64,000 nt of DNA from Streptomyces sp. V4I2 (GTDB lineage Bacteria; Actinomycetota; Actinomycetes; Streptomycetales; Streptomycetaceae). This document shows positions 7,989 through 16,291 of this stretch, one piece after another. Position numbers and translations under genes: made by a program. The DNA is taken from positions 1,798,001-1,862,000 of the forward strand of contig NZ_JAUSZM010000003.1 of NCBI RefSeq assembly GCF_030817655.1. Direction: 5' to 3'. The notes beneath the pieces are model-generated. The model saw only the letters and a list, made by a program, of their open reading frames with translations, had not been told where the DNA came from and made no database searches. The number at the start of each line of letters is the position of its first letter. Positions within the stretch are counted from its first letter, which is position 1.

Positions 7989-8503
7989 ATCTCGGGCTGC
8001 TCCTGCTGCGACTGCTGCTCGCCGCGCTGCTGTTCGGCCACGGCACCCAGAAACTGTTCGGCTGGTTCGGCGGTGCCGGGCGGACCGGGACCGCCGCCGT
8101 CTTCGACCGGTGGGGCTTCGTGCCCGGCCGGCGGATGGTGCTCGTCGCCGGGGCGGCCGAACTCGCCGGAGCGGTCTCCGTCGCGGCCGGGCTGCTGACT
8201 CCCGGCGGCTGCGCGGTGATCGTCGGCACCATGGCGGTCGCGGCGGCGGCGACCGCGCCGAACGGCTTCTGGGCCCAGAAGGGCGGCTGCGAAGTGCCCT
8301 TCTCCTACGGCGCGGTGGCCGCGGTCCTCGCCTTCACCGGCCCCGGCGCCTGGTCACTCGACCACGCCCTCGGGCTGACGGAACTCGACGGCTACGCATG
8401 GGGATGCGCGGCCCTGGCCCTCGGCCTGGCCACAGCGGCCGTACCCCTGACCGCCCGCTCCCGTGTTCTGCGGGCCCGGACCACAGACTCCACAACGAGG
8501 TGA
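7985..8503 (+). CDS. DoxX family membrane protein
   Basis: A 172-residue integral membrane protein with about four hydrophobic helices. The N-terminal RLLLAALLFGHGTQKLFGWFGG is cut here to its signature, FGHGTQKLFGW, which is characteristic of DoxX/DoxD-like proteins. The GTG start overlaps the dioxygenase stop (GTGA). DoxX proteins are often found with oxidoreductases and are thought to work in membrane redox or thiol stress systems, but their roles are poorly defined. Its position inside a catabolic operon suggests a link to quinol/quinone chemistry or to redox support of the dioxygenase; this is inference. Confidence 0.82.
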   Translation: MNLGLLLLRLLLAALLFGHGTQKLFGWFGGAGRTGTAAVFDRWGFVPGRRMVLVAGAAELAGAVSVAAGLLTPGGCAVIVGTMAVAAAATAPNGFWAQKGGCEVPFSYGAVAAVLAFTGPGAWSLDHALGLTELDGYAWGCAALALGLATAAVPLTARSRVLRARTTDSTTR

Positions 8504-8507
8504 CCCC

Positions 8508-9983
8508 ATGACGATCGAACGACCACGCCGGGAAGACTTCACCCCCGGACGCCCCGTCCTGTTCCGCAACGCGACCGTCCTGTCCATGGACCCCGCGATC
8601 GGCCTGCTCGACCGCGGCGACGTGCTGGTCCGCGGTGAACGGATCGAACAGGTCGGAAGGGACCTTCAGGCACCCGACGACGCCGTGGTGGTGGACTGCG
8701 CCGGCGGCATCCTCATGCCCGGCATGGTCGACACCCACCGGCACATGTGGCAGACCGCGCTGCGTGGACTCGGAGCCGACTGGACCCTGTCGCAGTACTT
8801 CGTCTTCTACTACCTCAACTGGGGCAAGATCTTCCGCCCCGAGGACATCCACGCCGGCAACCTGCTGTCCGGCATCGAGGCGCTCGACGCGGGTGTGACC
8901 ACCACGGTGGACTGGTCGCACGGACTGCAGACGCCCGAGCACGGGGACGCGGCCGTCGAATCGCTGCGCGCGGTGCCGGGCCGCTTCGTGCTGGCCTACG
9001 GCAACCTGCTCGGCGCCCCCTGGGAGTGGGCCCGCTCGAAGGAATTCCGGTCCTTCGTCGACCGCCACTTCTCCGGGCGGGACGACATGCTGGGCCTGCA
9101 GCTCGCCTTCGACGTGACCGGTGACGACGCGTTCCCCGAGAAGGCGGCGTTCGAGGCGGCGCGTGAACTCGGGCTGCCGGTCACCACCCACGCGGGCGTC
9201 TGGGGCGCGACGAACGACAACGGCATACGTCTGATGTGGGACCACGGGTTCATGACGCCCGACGTCACCTATGTCCACGCAGCGACGCTCAGCGAGGACT
9301 CGTACCACCGGATCGCCGCCTCGGGCGGCACGGTCTCGGTGTCGGCGGAAAGCGAGCACAACGCCGGCCAGGGCTACCCTCCCACCTGGCGGCTGAGGCG
9401 CCACGGCATCCCCGTGTCACTGTCGATGGACACCAGTGTGTGGTTCAGCGCCGATCTGTTCTCGGCGATGCGCGCCACGCTGTCGGCCGACCGGACGCGG
9501 GAGCACATGGCGGCCCACACGGCCGGGGAGACGGTGGTGCACCACAGCCTGCGGGCCCGGGACGTCGTGGAGTGGGCCACGATCGGCGGCGCCGGCGTCC
9601 TCGGCCTCAGCGACACCATCGGCTCGCTGACGCCGGGCAAGAAGGCCGACCTCGTCCTGCTCAAGAACGACCGGTCCCCGGCCATGTACCCGATCCTGCA
9701 CCCCTACGGGCACGTGGTCTACCAGGCCACCCGCGCCGACGTGCACACCGTGCTGGTCAACGGAACCGTGGTGAAGTACGCGCACCAACTGGTCGGCGTC
9801 GACCTGGAGCGGGCCCGCACCGCCGTCGCCGCGACCGTGGACTACGCGCGGACCACCATGGGCGAGGAGGCGTGGCGTCAGGCCGTGGAGCCGGAGATCC
9901 CGACAACCGAGGTGATCTCGAACCCGTACACCTACAGCGAGTACCGGGGCGAGGGCGTCGCCGTGCAGAACGAGGGGGCGTAG
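8508..9983 (+). CDS. amidohydrolase superfamily protein
   Basis: A 491-residue metal-dependent hydrolase of the amidohydrolase (TRZ/ATZ-like) group. The metal site can be followed: DTHRHMWQ gives the H-x-H, then a His in VTTHAGVWG, a His in VHAATLSE and the Asp in LSMDTSVW. The C-terminal TPGKKADLVLL is the family's return to the small beta-sandwich domain. Members remove amino, chloro or amide groups from rings and nucleobases. In this operon it could deaminate or dehalogenate an aromatic compound before ring cleavage, or hydrolyse a lactone or amide. The ATG sits 8 bases after an AACGAGG stretch and just after the DoxX stop. Confidence 0.85.
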   Translation: MTIERPRREDFTPGRPVLFRNATVLSMDPAIGLLDRGDVLVRGERIEQVGRDLQAPDDAVVVDCAGGILMPGMVDTHRHMWQTALRGLGADWTLSQYFVFYYLNWGKIFRPEDIHAGNLLSGIEALDAGVTTTVDWSHGLQTPEHGDAAVESLRAVPGRFVLAYGNLLGAPWEWARSKEFRSFVDRHFSGRDDMLGLQLAFDVTGDDAFPEKAAFEAARELGLPVTTHAGVWGATNDNGIRLMWDHGFMTPDVTYVHAATLSEDSYHRIAASGGTVSVSAESEHNAGQGYPPTWRLRRHGIPVSLSMDTSVWFSADLFSAMRATLSADRTREHMAAHTAGETVVHHSLRARDVVEWATIGGAGVLGLSDTIGSLTPGKKADLVLLKNDRSPAMYPILHPYGHVVYQATRADVHTVLVNGTVVKYAHQLVGVDLERARTAVAATVDYARTTMGEEAWRQAVEPEIPTTEVISNPYTYSEYRGEGVAVQNEGA

Positions 9984-9986
9984 CCC

Positions 9987-11165
9987 ATGAGCGGCGGTTC
10001 AGGCGGCTCACGCGGACCGCTCGACGGGCTGCTCGTGGCGGACTTCTCCCGCATCCTCGCCGGTCCGTACGCGACGATGCTGCTCGCCGATCTCGGGGCC
10101 GACGTGGTGAAGGTCGAGGGCCCCCAGGGGGACGACACCCGCACGTGGACGCCGCCGGTGCGCGACGGTGTGTCGACCTACTACCTCGGGATCAACCGCG
10201 GGAAACGGTCGATCGCGCTCGACTTCCGCGACGAGGCGGACGCGCGGCTGGCCAGGGAGCTCGCTCGGCGCGCGGACGTGGTGATCGAGAACTTCAAACC
10301 GGGCGGACTGGCCCGGTACGGCCTCGACCACGCCTCGGTGAGCACCCAGAACCCGGGCGTGGTCTACGCGTCGATCAGCGGTTTCGGAGCCGGACCCGGC
10401 CGGAACGTACCCGGCTACGACCTGATGGTCCAGGCGATCTCCGGACTGATGAGCCTCACCGGTGATCCGGACGGGCCGCCGTACCGGGCCGGGATCTCCG
10501 TCTTCGACGTGATGGCGGGCAACCACGCCGCCATCGGCATCCTCGCCGCGCTGCGGCACCGCGACGCCACCGGCCGGGGCCAGCTCGTCGAAGTGAACCT
10601 GCTCTCGTCGGCACTGACCGGGCTGGTCAACCACAGCTCCTCCTACGTCGCCGGCGACACCGTGCCCTACCGGATGGGCAACGCGCACCCCAGCGTCTTC
10701 CCCTACGAACCGCTGCCGACGGCCGACCAGGACCTGATCGTCACCGCGGCCAACGACGGGCAGTTCCGCAAGCTGTGCGAAGTACTCGGGATCCCCGAGA
10801 CCGCCGACGATCCCCGCTTCCGGCACAACGCCGACCGTACCGAGCGACGGGAGGAACTCCGGCCCCTCCTGCTCGAACGGCTCAAGACGAGGACCGCCCT
10901 GGAGTGGTTCGAGCTGCTCGTCGACGCCGGGGTCCCCTGCGGACCGATCAACACCATCGACGGCGGATTCGCGATGGCCGAACGCTTCGGACTCGACCCG
11001 GTCGTCGAGGTCGGCGAGGGAGACCGGGCCGTACCCACGACACGGCACCCGATCCGCTTCTCCGAGACGCCCGCCGCCTACCGCCTGCCCCCGCCCGAGC
11101 TGGACGAACACGGGGCCGAACTGCGCAAGTGGCTGCAGGACTTGCTGGAGGACGACGATGCCTGA
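9987..11165 (+). CDS. CaiB/BaiF family CoA-transferase
   Basis: A 392-residue class III CoA-transferase. The N-terminal LDGLLVADFSRILAGPYATM is the family hallmark, followed by LGADVVKVEGP. The nucleophilic Asp is expected in PGYDLMVQAISGLM, and the C-terminal domain contains GVPCGPI. Such enzymes move CoA between organic acids. It starts 4 bases after the amidohydrolase stop and overlaps the next gene by 8 bases. Next to a citryl-CoA-lyase-like protein it most likely activates a tricarboxylic or hydroxy-dicarboxylic intermediate that the lyase then splits, which would be an unusual lower pathway for an aromatic compound. Confidence 0.87.
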   Translation: MSGGSGGSRGPLDGLLVADFSRILAGPYATMLLADLGADVVKVEGPQGDDTRTWTPPVRDGVSTYYLGINRGKRSIALDFRDEADARLARELARRADVVIENFKPGGLARYGLDHASVSTQNPGVVYASISGFGAGPGRNVPGYDLMVQAISGLMSLTGDPDGPPYRAGISVFDVMAGNHAAIGILAALRHRDATGRGQLVEVNLLSSALTGLVNHSSSYVAGDTVPYRMGNAHPSVFPYEPLPTADQDLIVTAANDGQFRKLCEVLGIPETADDPRFRHNADRTERREELRPLLLERLKTRTALEWFELLVDAGVPCGPINTIDGGFAMAERFGLDPVVEVGEGDRAVPTTRHPIRFSETPAAYRLPPPELDEHGAELRKWLQDLLEDDDA

Positions 11166-11973
11166 GTACCCGACCGCGCTCGGTGCGTCCTCCCTGGACA
11201 AGATCACCCTGCTCGGCCAGGACCTCGCGGCCGATGTGATGGGCGAGGTGGGCTTCGGCGAGCTGGCGTTCTGGCTCGCCACACAGCGCCGACCCACCCC
11301 CGGGGAGACACGGGTGTTCGAGGCCGTGCTCGCCGCCCTGGCCGACCACGGCTTCACCCCGACCGCGATCACGACCAGGCTGACGTACCTGTCGGCGCCC
11401 GACTCGGTCCAGGGCGCCCTCGCCGCCGGGCTCCTGGGCGGCGGCTCACGCTTCCTCGGCGTGACCGAGGACTGCGGCAGGTTCCTCCACGACGCCCTGT
11501 CGACAGCGCAGGGTGGCCCCCCAACCGACGAGGCAGGCTGGGACGAACTGGCCCTCGCCTCCGTGCGCTCGGCACGAGCGGAGAGCAGAGTGATCCCCGG
11601 TCTCGGGCACCACGTTCACAAAGAGGGCGACCCCCGCACACCGAGGCTGTTCCACATCGCCGCCGAGGAAGAGCTGGTCGGTCCGCACCTGTCGCTCTTC
11701 GCCGCCATCGGCCGAATCCACCCTCAAGTTCTGGGCAGAACACTGCCGTTGAACGGCGCCGGCGTCTGCGGCGCCGCGCTCGCCGACCTCGGCCTCCCGC
11801 TGGAACTGCTGCGTGCCTTCGCCCTGCTCGCCCGCACGGCCGGACTCATCGGCCAGCTCGCCGAGGAGATCCGCAACCCCGTCGCGAACGACATCTTCCT
11901 CTCGGTGGACCTCAACAACCGCGCCGTACCGCCGCACCCTGCCGACGGAGGCGAAGCTTCAGCAAGCGGCTGA
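11158..11973 (+). CDS. citryl-CoA lyase-like protein (citrate synthase fold)
   Basis: A 271-residue protein with the C-terminal part of the citrate synthase fold: GLGHHVHKEGDPRTPRLF holds the conserved His and the D-P-R that follow it in citrate synthases, and GAGVCGAALADLG marks the small domain. It is much shorter than a citrate synthase (about 430 residues), matching stand-alone citryl-CoA lyases. The position of the first catalytic His seems to be occupied by Ser in TYLSAPDSV, so the chemistry may differ. It overlaps the CoA-transferase gene, which implies that the transferase makes its acyl-CoA substrate. Expected products are acetyl-CoA plus a 2-oxo acid. The exact substrate is unknown. 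Confidence 0.75.
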   Translation: MPEYPTALGASSLDKITLLGQDLAADVMGEVGFGELAFWLATQRRPTPGETRVFEAVLAALADHGFTPTAITTRLTYLSAPDSVQGALAAGLLGGGSRFLGVTEDCGRFLHDALSTAQGGPPTDEAGWDELALASVRSARAESRVIPGLGHHVHKEGDPRTPRLFHIAAEEELVGPHLSLFAAIGRIHPQVLGRTLPLNGAGVCGAALADLGLPLELLRAFALLARTAGLIGQLAEEIRNPVANDIFLSVDLNNRAVPPHPADGGEASASG

Positions 11974-12000
11974 TCAGGACGGCACTGATGCCGTACGACG

Positions 12001-12180
12001 TTGACTTGCTCCTCGGGCTGAAGCCCGAGGATTCTGGCCTTCTCGATCGTTGCTGTGCCGCTACGCGGCACGGGCTTGGGTCGGGAATTCGTGGCTTCCT
12101 GTTTCTTCGCGCTGTGCCAGAACGAGTTCTGGTCTTACCGGCGCTCCGCAGGCTGATACCGCCAGTCCGGCGGCCGTCTT
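12001..12180 (-). ncRNA. probable TnpB omega-RNA and right end
   Basis: In this family the guide RNA of TnpB overlaps the 3' end of tnpB and the element's right end, and the guide itself is the flanking DNA. The strand reading of tnpB runs through the last codons, then a CCTCGGGC-TTCA-GCCCGAGG hairpin and GCAAGTCAA, where the element appears to end. The guide would be the complement of about 11981-12000. The upstream limit of the RNA is not visible and is set arbitrarily. Confidence 0.5.
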
Positions 12181-13284
12181 GACGTTGATCGCGGCGTTGT
12201 GGTCCCGGTCGTGGACGCTGCCGCAGGCGGTACAGGTCCATTCCCGGACGTTGAGGGGTTTGGGCCCGTCCTTGACGCCGCAGGTCGAGCAGGTCTGGGA
12301 GGTCGGCTCGAACCGGCCGATCGTGATCAGGGTGCGTCCGTACCGCTCCGCCTTGTACTGGAGCATGTTCACGAATGAGGCCCATCCGGCGTCGTGCACG
12401 GACTTGGCCAGCCTGGTGCGGGCCAGTCCCGCCACCGACAGGTCCTCCACGGCGATCCCTTGGTTCTCGGAGATCAGCCTGGTGGAGAGCTGGTGGTGGA
12501 ACTCATGACGGGCGTCGGTGACCTTGGCGTGGGCGCGGGCAACCTTCAGGCGGGCCTTCTCCCGGTTCCTGGATCCCTTCTGTTTGCGGGACAGCTCCCG
12601 CTGGGCCTTCTTCAGTTTCTTCTCCGCGCGCCGCAGGAAGCGCGGGGAGTCGATCTTCGTGCCGTCGGACAGGACGGCGAAGTGGGTGAGGCCGAGGTCG
12701 ATGCCGATGGTCTGGTCGGTTTCGGGCATCCGGGTCGCGTCGGTGGCGGGGTCGGTGTGGATGACGAAGGAGGCGAAGAACCTGCCGGCCGCGTCCTTGA
12801 TGACGGTGACGGAGGTGGGGGTGGTGGGCAGGGTGCGGGACCACGTCACTTTCACCGCGCCGATCTTCGGCAGGTTCAGCCGTCCGCTGTCGGTGATGGA
12901 CCAGCGGGCGTTGGCGGTGAACCGGATCGACTGCCGCTTGTCCTTGCGGGACTTGAAGCGGGGCGCACCGGTCCTGGGCCCCTTGCGATCGCCCTTGAGG
13001 GAGGCGAAGAAGTTGCGGTAGGCGGTCTCGACGTCCCGCAGGGACTGCTGGAGCACCACCGCGGAGACCTCGCCCAGCCAGGAGCGTGAGGTGGTCTGCT
13101 TCGCCTGGGTGATCAGGCGGGTGGACAGCTCGCCGATCTTCGGGAACGGCTGCTCGGCCGCTCTGGCCTCCTCACGGGCGCGGACCGCGTCGTTGAACAC
13201 GACACGGGCGCACCCGAACGCCTTCGCCAGCGCCCTCTGTTGGCCGGTGTCCGGGTACAGCCTGAAGGAGTACCGGAGCTGCAT
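12061..13284 (-). CDS. tnpB: RNA-guided endonuclease TnpB
   Basis: A 407-residue TnpB. The split RuvC nuclease is complete: D196 (GIDLGL), E280 (VEDLS) and D361 (DRDHNAA). The zinc ribbon has four cysteines at 332, 335, 351 and 354. The N-terminal MQLRYSFRLYP is the usual start, and the ATG at 13284 was chosen for that reason although the frame is open to 13407. TnpB uses the right-end RNA to cut DNA that matches the guide next to a short target motif, which favours retention of the element. All catalytic residues are present, so the protein is likely functional. A lysine- and arginine-rich segment lies around residues 222-250. Confidence 0.92.
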   Translation of the reverse strand: MQLRYSFRLYPDTGQQRALAKAFGCARVVFNDAVRAREEARAAEQPFPKIGELSTRLITQAKQTTSRSWLGEVSAVVLQQSLRDVETAYRNFFASLKGDRKGPRTGAPRFKSRKDKRQSIRFTANARWSITDSGRLNLPKIGAVKVTWSRTLPTTPTSVTVIKDAAGRFFASFVIHTDPATDATRMPETDQTIGIDLGLTHFAVLSDGTKIDSPRFLRRAEKKLKKAQRELSRKQKGSRNREKARLKVARAHAKVTDARHEFHHQLSTRLISENQGIAVEDLSVAGLARTRLAKSVHDAGWASFVNMLQYKAERYGRTLITIGRFEPTSQTCSTCGVKDGPKPLNVREWTCTACGSVHDRDHNAAINVKTAAGLAVSACGAPVRPELVLAQREETGSHEFPTQARAA

Positions 13285-13309
13285 GACGGCCACGTTACAT
13301 ACTTGGGTT

Positions 13310-13726
13310 ATGGGTGAGATGCAGAAGTTCAGAACTGGTCGGCACTGCGTTTTCGTGATGCATGTGCACTTGGTCTTCGTGACCAAGTTCCGGCACAAGG
13401 TGTTCACCGATGTTCATCTGACGCGGATGGAGGAGATCATGCGATCCGTGTGCACGGACTTCGAGTGCGAGTTGGTGGAGTTCAACGGCGAGGACAGCCA
13501 CGTCCACCTCCTGGTGAACTTCCCGCCCAAGGTCGCCGTCACCAAGCTGGTCAACTCCCTCAAGGGCGTCTCCTCACGCCGCCTGCGCCAAGAGTTCCCC
13601 GACCTGGTAGGGCACTACTGGCGTGCCAACAAGCTGTGGTCGGGCTCCTACTTCGCCGGCACCGTCGGCGGCGCCCCCCTCACCGTGGTCAGGCAGTACA
13701 TCGAACAGCAGAACCGGCCGGTATGA
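13310..13726 (+). CDS. tnpA: IS200/IS605 family transposase TnpA (Y1 HUH)
   Basis: A 138-residue single-domain transposase of normal length. The HUH motif is H64-V-H66 in EDSHVHLLV, and the catalytic tyrosine is Y130 in VVRQYIEQQ. It also has the family's YWRANKLWSGSYF segment. The ATG at 13310 gives the expected N-terminus; the frame is open further upstream, but that part overlaps tnpB. It cuts and rejoins single-stranded ends during transposition. It is divergent from tnpB. Both genes look intact, so the element may still be mobile. Confidence 0.93.
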   Translation: MGEMQKFRTGRHCVFVMHVHLVFVTKFRHKVFTDVHLTRMEEIMRSVCTDFECELVEFNGEDSHVHLLVNFPPKVAVTKLVNSLKGVSSRRLRQEFPDLVGHYWRANKLWSGSYFAGTVGGAPLTVVRQYIEQQNRPV

Positions 13727-13850
13727 GCGTTCCCCGGCTCCGCCGGGGCGGGCCGTCATGGCGCTTCGCGCCATGAGTGACGAATGTGCCGTCTCCGGCT
13801 CCGCCGGAGCAGACGCGGCGACGCTCCGCGTCGCCACCATCAGATTCGCT

Positions 13851-14460
13851 TCACCCCCGGCGTGAGCACCGGGGCACTGCGAATGAATCCCGGTAGCGGC
13901 CTGGCGCGATGCCCTGTTCCCGGGAGAACGCCCGCGAGAAGGCGAACTCGGAGCGGTATCCAACGGCTTGCGCGATGTCGCCGACCGGATTGTCGGTGTC
14001 GCGCAGCAGCCGGGCGGCCCGGTCGATCCGCACGCGCGCGAGGCGCGAGGTAGGCCAGTGGGGTGTGGCCCACCACCTCCTTGAACCGGCGGGCGAAGGC
14101 CGGGCGGGACATCGTGACGGTGCGGGCCAGGCTCTCCACCGTCCAGTCGCGGTGCGGCTCTTCGTGCATCAGTGACAGGGAGGTCCCGATGCGCGGGTCG
14201 CGCAGGGCGGTCAGCCAGGACGGTCCCGTCTCGGTGGCGGTATCGGCCCGTTCGATCCAGGCGCGGATCGCGAGCACGAAGAGCACCTCGGTCAGACGGG
14301 TGGCCACTGCCCGGGAGCCGGGCTGCCCGCCCGCCGTCTCGGTGGCGAGGATCCGGACGACATCCTGCAAGTGGGGGCCGGCACTCATGCCGCGCACATG
14401 GATGACCGCCTCCGCCGCAGGATGCCTGCCCCCTTCGACCGAGCCGACATGGCTGCTTCG
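13851..14460 (-). pseudogene. AraC family regulator, truncated and frameshifted
   Basis: The strand carries the C-terminal half of an AraC regulator of the type with an N-terminal cupin. One frame (from the GTG at 14397, and readable back to about 14460) has RVAT-like helices, then WTVESLARTVTMSRPAFARRF; a second frame (13851-14033) carries RIDRAARLLRDTDNPVGDI and GYRSEFAFSRAF. The join is a one-base indel near 14040 at the YLA...RVRID junction. The cupin ligand domain (roughly 150 residues) is missing. The IS605 element lies directly at its 3' side and a frameshifted hydrolase at its 5' side. It is not expected to be functional. Confidence 0.75.
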
Positions 14461-14512
14461 GCGCCCTTGCCCGCCGGAGCAACGGATCGGCCGGCTCTCC
14501 CCTCGCCCCCGG

Positions 14513-16187
14513 TCAGGCCGGAGGCACCACGGGCAGGACGATGCGGGACGGTCGGGCGGGGTCGTGGAAGACCTGCTGGCGGGCGGTTCGGGCCGTGGTC
14601 GCGCTCTCTTCGGGTTCGCCCGTGTTGAGGTTGCGGTCCCAGCGGGGGAAGTTGCTGGAGGTGACCTGGACCCGTATGCGGTGGGCCGCCTTGAAGACCA
14701 TGCTGGTGGACCACAGGTCCACGACGTGCTCGGCTGCCTCGCCCGGCGTCGCCGCGCGCACCCTCACGATGCCGTCGGTCACATTGAGCGAGACGCCGTT
14801 CTCGTCGACGTCGCACAGGCGGGCCACCCAGTCGGTCGAGGGGCCGTCGGTGGCGGCGAAGAGCACCGCCCGGACCCGGCCGGTCACTTCCAGGTCCTCG
14901 GCGAGTGGTTCGCTGGTGAAGACCAGGACGTCCTCGCGCGCTTCCACGGCAGCCTGGTCCAGCGGTCCGGGACGGAAGTCGTCGGTCATCAGGAGCGCGC
15001 CGCCGGTGGTGGGCACCGGATCCATCGGGTCGTAGGTGAACTGATCGGCCTGCTCGGCGACGGACGTCGGCTCGGGGGTCAGGCGTCCGTCCGCGCGCAG
15101 GTGGAAGTCGGTGTCCACGGCCCGCGACAGGGGCCATTCCGTCTCCTCGCGCCACTGGTTGGTCCCCATCACGAACAGCAACACCGTGCCCGTGTCCGGC
15201 TCCAGCGCCGCCCCCTCGCCGAGCGTGCGCGCGAACCAGTCGAACTGCAGGTCGTGCACGCGTCCCCGCATGCCCATGAACTCGGAGTGCGCAGCGAATC
15301 CGAAGTTGACGTCACCGACCACGTGCTGCCAGTTGGTGTGGGTCCACGGGCCCGATCAACGTGACGGACCGGCCGGCGCGGCGCATGGCGGTGAAGTTGT
15401 CGAGCGTGCCCTGGGTGAAGATGTCGTACCAGCCGCCGAGTTGGAAGGTGGGCAGGTCGACCTCGTCGTGGCGGCCCGCGACAGTACAGGACCGCGCCCA
15501 CTCGGGCTCCCGCCGGGAACGCTCGTAGCCCAGCTCGGGCAGATCGTGCCGGGCGAACGCGGGAAACCGCCCGGCGGGCAGCTCCCCGTAACCGCCGCGC
15601 GCCAAACCGTCCAGATCCCGTACGAGTCCGGTGACGCCGCTCACGAGTCCGTCGAGGTCGGTGCGGTGACGGCGCATCAGCGTGTCGGCGCCCTGCAGCA
15701 GGGTCCAGGGCGCGGTGATGCCGAGCTCGATCGCGCCGCCGCGCGTCCACAGACCGTCCTCCGGATCGGACCAGGTGATCATCGGCGCGATGGCCTTCAG
15801 CTCCGGCGGCTTCGACAGGGCCGCCATCCACTGGGTGTTGCCGAAGTAGCTGCCGCCGATCATGCCGACGGAACCGTTCGAGCCGGGCAGCGCGGCGGCC
15901 CACCGCACGGTGTCGTAGCCGTCGCTCCCCTCGTACGTCCACGGCTCCCACTCGCCCTCGGAGGCGAACCGACCCCGGGTGTCCTGGATGACCACCATGA
16001 AGCCACGCCTGGCCGCGGCCAGCGGATCGAGTACGACGCCCATCATCGGGGTCTGCTTGCCATACGGCAGCCGGGCCAGCAACACCGGCCACGGCCCCGT
16101 ACCTCCGGGCCGGTAGACATCTGCGCGCAGCACCGTGCCGTCACGCATCTCCGCGGGAACATCGAACTCGATCCGTATCTCCGCCAC
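14513..16187 (-). pseudogene. CocE/NonD hydrolase, one-base frameshift
   Basis: The first 280 codons give the alpha/beta hydrolase part of an X-Pro dipeptidyl-peptidase S15/CocE protein: MRDGTVLRADVYRP, RGFMVVIQDTRGRF and the nucleophile elbow GMIGGSYFG. The frame then changes at about 15345, where one extra G turns the expected GPWTHTNWQH into GPVDPHQ. The other frame continues from DVNFG to the C-terminal jelly-roll domain with VWR-like strands and ends SRIVLPVVPPA. Correcting one base gives about 558 residues, normal for the family. The GTG at 16187 has AAAGGAGC upstream. It is either a recent pseudogene or a sequencing error. Substrates in the family are esters and amides. Confidence 0.8.
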
Positions 16188-16291
16188 GCGCTGCTCCTTT
16201 GCATGCCACGACGCTGTCAGACACATGGTCGAGCGTGGTCCCCGTCCCGCACTACACCCGAACGGGGGTGACTACAGCGCTTTCGGGGCGG

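Larger units (their letters stand above)
12001..13850. mobile_element. IS200/IS605 family element (IS605 layout)
   Basis: Divergent tnpA and tnpB genes, separated by 25 bases, are flanked by hairpin-rich ends, as in IS605. The tnpB-side end has a perfect hairpin at 12011-12030. The tnpA-side end, 13730-13850, has several short hairpins, including one at about 13757-13773 and one around 13813-13835. The left edge near 12001 is fairly clear. The right edge is an estimate, placed just before the broken AraC gene. Elements of this kind move as single strands without target duplication. Confidence 0.8.

Noticed and set aside
12394..13089. A 231-codon forward frame inside the IS605 element
   Set aside because: It is antisense to tnpB; all RuvC and zinc motifs are on the reverse strand.
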